Assembly (NCBI GenBank): GCA_016801885.1
Contig: CM028895.1
Coordinates: 1,049,501 to 1,113,500 of the forward strand
Direction of reading: 5' to 3'
Length of the DNA stretch: 64,000 nucleotides
Source: Toxotes chatareus
Taxonomy: Eukaryota > Chordata > Actinopteri > Toxotidae
Shown in pieces: positions 60,701 to 64,000 of this stretch (its first letter is position 1; every line of letters begins with the position of its first letter). A model generated the notes under the pieces. It had not been told where the DNA came from. It ran no database searches and was given only the letters and a program-made list of their open reading frames with translations. Position numbers and translations under genes: made by a program.

Positions 60701-63700
60701 CCCAGCGGAGGGGTTTTCCTTTGCTCGCACTCCTTGATGTTGTCAGGAGTCTTTCCAGTATTATAATTACCCCTGCCCTTCATCTGTGACCTCCCCCTCT
60801 GTGTCTGAATGGTCCCAAACAATCAGTTTGACTGGCAGAGCGATGGAGTGTTCACCGAACGTCAGAAATACAAAGAGTTCATTAACCGGTGTCCTCAAAG
60901 TCGTCTGCACCGTCCTTACAGAGAAAGTTAAAACGAATGTAAATTTTTATGGAAACCGTGAGAAGGTTATATACTGCACAGAGAAAATGCTCAGCCTGTG
61001 CAGCACATAAAGCTGTGTGGTCAAAGTCAGAGCTCTGATGTGTAAGTAAGTACATGTGGCCTTAAAGTACGCTGAAAAGTGCAGGTGCAAACACTATTCA
61101 CAGGTTAACAGGTCTTCAGATATTAACTGTTTGCATGTGAAATGTTAAACAGGAGTTCAAGTCTAAGTTTAAGCTGAACCACTGAGAAGGTCTGAGGTGT
61201 GTTTTGAAGTGAAATCACTGAAAAGCTTTTCAGATCCTGTCGGCAGCTCATCTGTCAGCTGACGTATGAAAGCGACTGTATCTCTGAGTGAGAGCTCTCG
61301 CTTTTTCACTTTCAAATTATCACTGAACTAAAAATAGGACTACATCAATAATTTAGCCTTATTGTCCAACTGACTGCAAACTCATAGTCAAATTTACTTT
61401 ACTGACCATTTTCCTTGGTGCACTGAAAACATTTACATTGATTTCCAATTTTCCAGGCAGCCAAGGATTGCTGACCATTTTAGTAAAAACGTAAAGTCAA
61501 CATGCAGAGACATGTCAATTGTGTGGGACTGAAGTTACCAGACGGGCCTCTGTCCTCGTGGTAATATATTTTCCTACCATGATGTCAGTCTGTGCGTCCT
61601 GTCCAGAGACACCGTCCTCCGTTTTATAAGAAGAGAGACAATGATATGACAGTAGCAGCAGCTAATCACCAGCCTGGTTCAGAAACATCAGATTTAGGAG
61701 CCAGCTCCTCAGAATCAATGTCCAAAGCTGCTTTATTTGGTTGGGGTTCACCCATCATACAATGGGGCATCCATAATAGGAAAGAAAGAGAAAACACTTT
61801 CTCCGGGCCTCTCTATACCAGACTGCAACGGGCACAGCTGACATAGATTGGTAACCTGCATCACCCACAGCCGAATGATCACACGTTAAAAGCTATTCCT
61901 CCGCCCGTGTACACCCACATTTGGCTCAGAGTTCACACCCCTCCACTGAGGCCTTGTCCAAATCCATTCTGCAGAAAATAAAATAAGACTCACTACAAGG
62001 AAAATATGAGGCAAGCTGAAGGAGAGCACATCAAACACATTAATTACACATGCACTGAGCATCATGGATTGGTTTTATCAAACAGCAGTGGTATCAAAGC
62101 GGGGATTTTTACTTTAAACAGTGTAATCTCTCCCCAAACACGGCTCCCTCCACACAGTGCTATGATGGGGAAAGTGAGAGGGTCTGCATAAATTTAGCGT
62201 CTCACAGTTTGTCACCAAGCTCTCATCCATGAATGGAATTTAAAAATAAAAGCCTGCACGCTATCAGGAACCTGCTGGAACGGGACTGTCTGCAGTACTG
62301 TTTACATCATGGGAAGGATTCTCATGTTTACGGTTCAAGAGTGTATGATCATGAATGACCTCAGAGCCACACAGACTTTACATCTGGAAAAAACCTAGCT
62401 GTGTTATTGGCCTGGCGCTCGGTGTCAGCAGATCAGTGCTGAGGCATCAGGAAAAGAAAAGGCACATTAACATTCAGTAAAATATGTTTTCCATTGTCTG
62501 AATCTGACGTTTAGCTCGAACAGTTCACATGTTTTATTCATCACTGGTGAATCTATGACTATCACATACTCCCTTTAAAAAAATAAAGCACTGACTCCAT
62601 CATCAGGATTAAGAGCTGTCCTTCTATGATAATCACAAACTGAGTCCAACTAATGGCCTTCCTGTTTTCCTCGTTCACTCTACGTTACTGTGATTGGTTG
62701 TCTGACTCTAAGTAAGCTGTCTTAAAAGGCTGTAAGACAACTTGTCTCTGCGGGGGCATTAAAGTTTCTCAGAGACAGATCAGTGCTGTGTTAATGGAAG
62801 ACCTCATTAAATGTAAATTATTTTACCCCCTCCTCACCACCATCATCAGTTTCATTGACATCTGCTAAACATCTCCGCGCCGCTTCGGAAGAAAACTCCA
62901 ATTTCTTCACTATTAGTCATGACAAACAGTGTGGGAATATTGCTGTACAGAGGAAACTGCCTGCAGCCATCTTTGTTGGGTAAGCCATTCTCTGAGCATT
63001 CAGTAAGAGCCAGACGGGAGAACCTCATCCTCGTCAGCCCAGGCTCACTTTCATCTCAATTTCCCTGCTGACAGGCCCCATCATGGCAGCTACACGTACG
63101 AGGCAGCGAGTGGCTTTTACGATCGACTGTGGAAGCAATTTCAGCCTTCATGGACTCAGTGAGCTTTAAATGGAGGTTAACAGAGGGCACTGCTCTTTAC
63201 TGTACTGAAATATTCTCAATGTCATTTCAAAGGTTAGAAAAGATTGAGCAGATACAAATTTGAGAAACTGAAACCCGAAAATGTTCAACAATCTTTGTGT
63301 GGAAAACACACTGAACAGTAGATCAGGAACTGTTTATCTTTGGGTTCTTTGGGTTCTGGACTCCTGGTTGGTCCAAATAAACTATTTAAATTCGCTTGTG
63401 TGACGAAATGCGAACAATTAATTAAGAAAAAAAAAACACAGATTGAAAATAATTATTAGCAGCATATTTTTCATCCGCTTTGCGGCTGCTTTAAATCTAT
63501 CAAGACAATGTTGTTGCAGAAAACATATCAGACCTTTGTCTCTACAATAAAACTATTTGGTTTTCAGTGGACAAATGATCAATTTTTACATTTGCTCTCA
63601 GCTGCTGCTGCTGAATACAATGAGCTGAGTCAACACATATTTTTACACAAAGACCAATAATAATCCTGTCCTGCCTTGAAAAAAACAAAACAAAATACTA

Positions 63701-63969
63701 TTAAACTTTAATGATGCTCAAGGGGAATTAGATAGTATTAAAACTTTTGAGTAAAACTATTGTATCACTCCCAATATTACCCCAGGGATGTTCACTATAA
63801 CAGCATGGAAAGCTATAAACCTTTGCAAAAACAGTCTCATGTCAACATGAATAACTACAGAGGTAACTGTAGTGAAAACAGAGAAGGGTGATGGAGGTTT
63901 AGGGCAGCGCAACTCGTTTCTGTTCACTGCTCTGACGTCTCTGCTCGGCCGCTGAATGTTAGTGAAGTC
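57796..63969 (+). repeat. Tandem 6.17-kb duplication, copy 2
   Basis: 6174 bp, nearly identical to copy 1. I counted about 20 differences. Most are homopolymer length changes: A7 to A6 near 57933-57938, G4 to G3 and T8 to T7 near 58032-58050, and G6 to G4 near 60037. The others include a T-to-C change near 59035, a short replaced block near 58703 and an inserted AT near 61265. The copy ends at AGTGAAGTC, after which sequence is unique. Confidence 0.97.
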
Positions 63970-64000
63970 AGCGAAACGTCTGCCGCGCTGCTCGGCTGAC
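63970..64000. other. Unique sequence after the duplication
   Basis: The last 31 bases, rich in CpG, are not part of the duplicated unit. They presumably continue the MEI4 intron or approach its upstream exons; too short to interpret. Confidence 0.4.

Noticed and set aside
51616..63969. A gene array or composite transposon explanation for the duplicated block
   Set aside because: No transposase, terminal repeats or target-site duplication are seen, and the unit carries no gene.

Overview
This is vertebrate nuclear DNA, most likely from a teleost fish (probably a spiny-rayed, percomorph-type genome). The pointers are multi-exon genes with canonical GT/AG introns mostly of about 100-400 bp, vertebrate-specific proteins, a fish-type L2/Maui-like retrotransposon tail with an ATTCT repeat, and very long CA/TG microsatellites. 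I see no bacterial, organellar or viral genes. The gene content resembles human 6q14 (SNX14 and NT5E convergent neighbours, MEI4 on the same arm).

Layout. 1-1160: upstream region and promoter of SNX14. 1161-9116 (+): a complete SNX14 gene of 29 coding exons, reconstructed in frame from start to stop (939 aa with a 24-nt microexon, 931 without). 9117-11296: the gap between two convergent genes, holding a ~560-bp purine-rich, G-rich tract (10204-10760) and both predicted poly(A) signals. 11297-15738 (-): a complete NT5E (CD73, ecto-5'-nucleotidase) gene of 9 exons and 581 aa, with signal peptide, metal-binding motifs and GPI-anchor tail. 15739-34015: an intergenic stretch with no convincing exon, containing a ~1-kb TG/CA microsatellite (26071-27065) and several regulatory-looking but unproven segments. 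34421-51210 (-): the last two coding exons of MEI4, a meiotic double-strand-break factor, separated by a 16.3-kb intron; the 5' exons lie beyond the right edge. 51616-63969: a direct tandem duplication of a ~6.18-kb unit inside the next MEI4 intron. The copies are about 99.7% identical by eye and differ mainly in homopolymer lengths, so a false duplication in the assembly is at least as likely as a biological one.

The three genes do not form a pathway: SNX14 acts at ER-lipid droplet/endosome contacts, NT5E makes extracellular adenosine from AMP, and MEI4 promotes meiotic recombination. Their proximity is inherited synteny. I found no sign of a wholly new gene system. The most interesting local items are the SNX14 microexon, a CAG repeat lying exactly on a SNX14 splice acceptor, the purine tract between convergent 3' ends, the giant TG repeat, and the 6.2-kb duplication. 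Exon borders were read by eye from splice signals and reading-frame continuity; no alignment was run.
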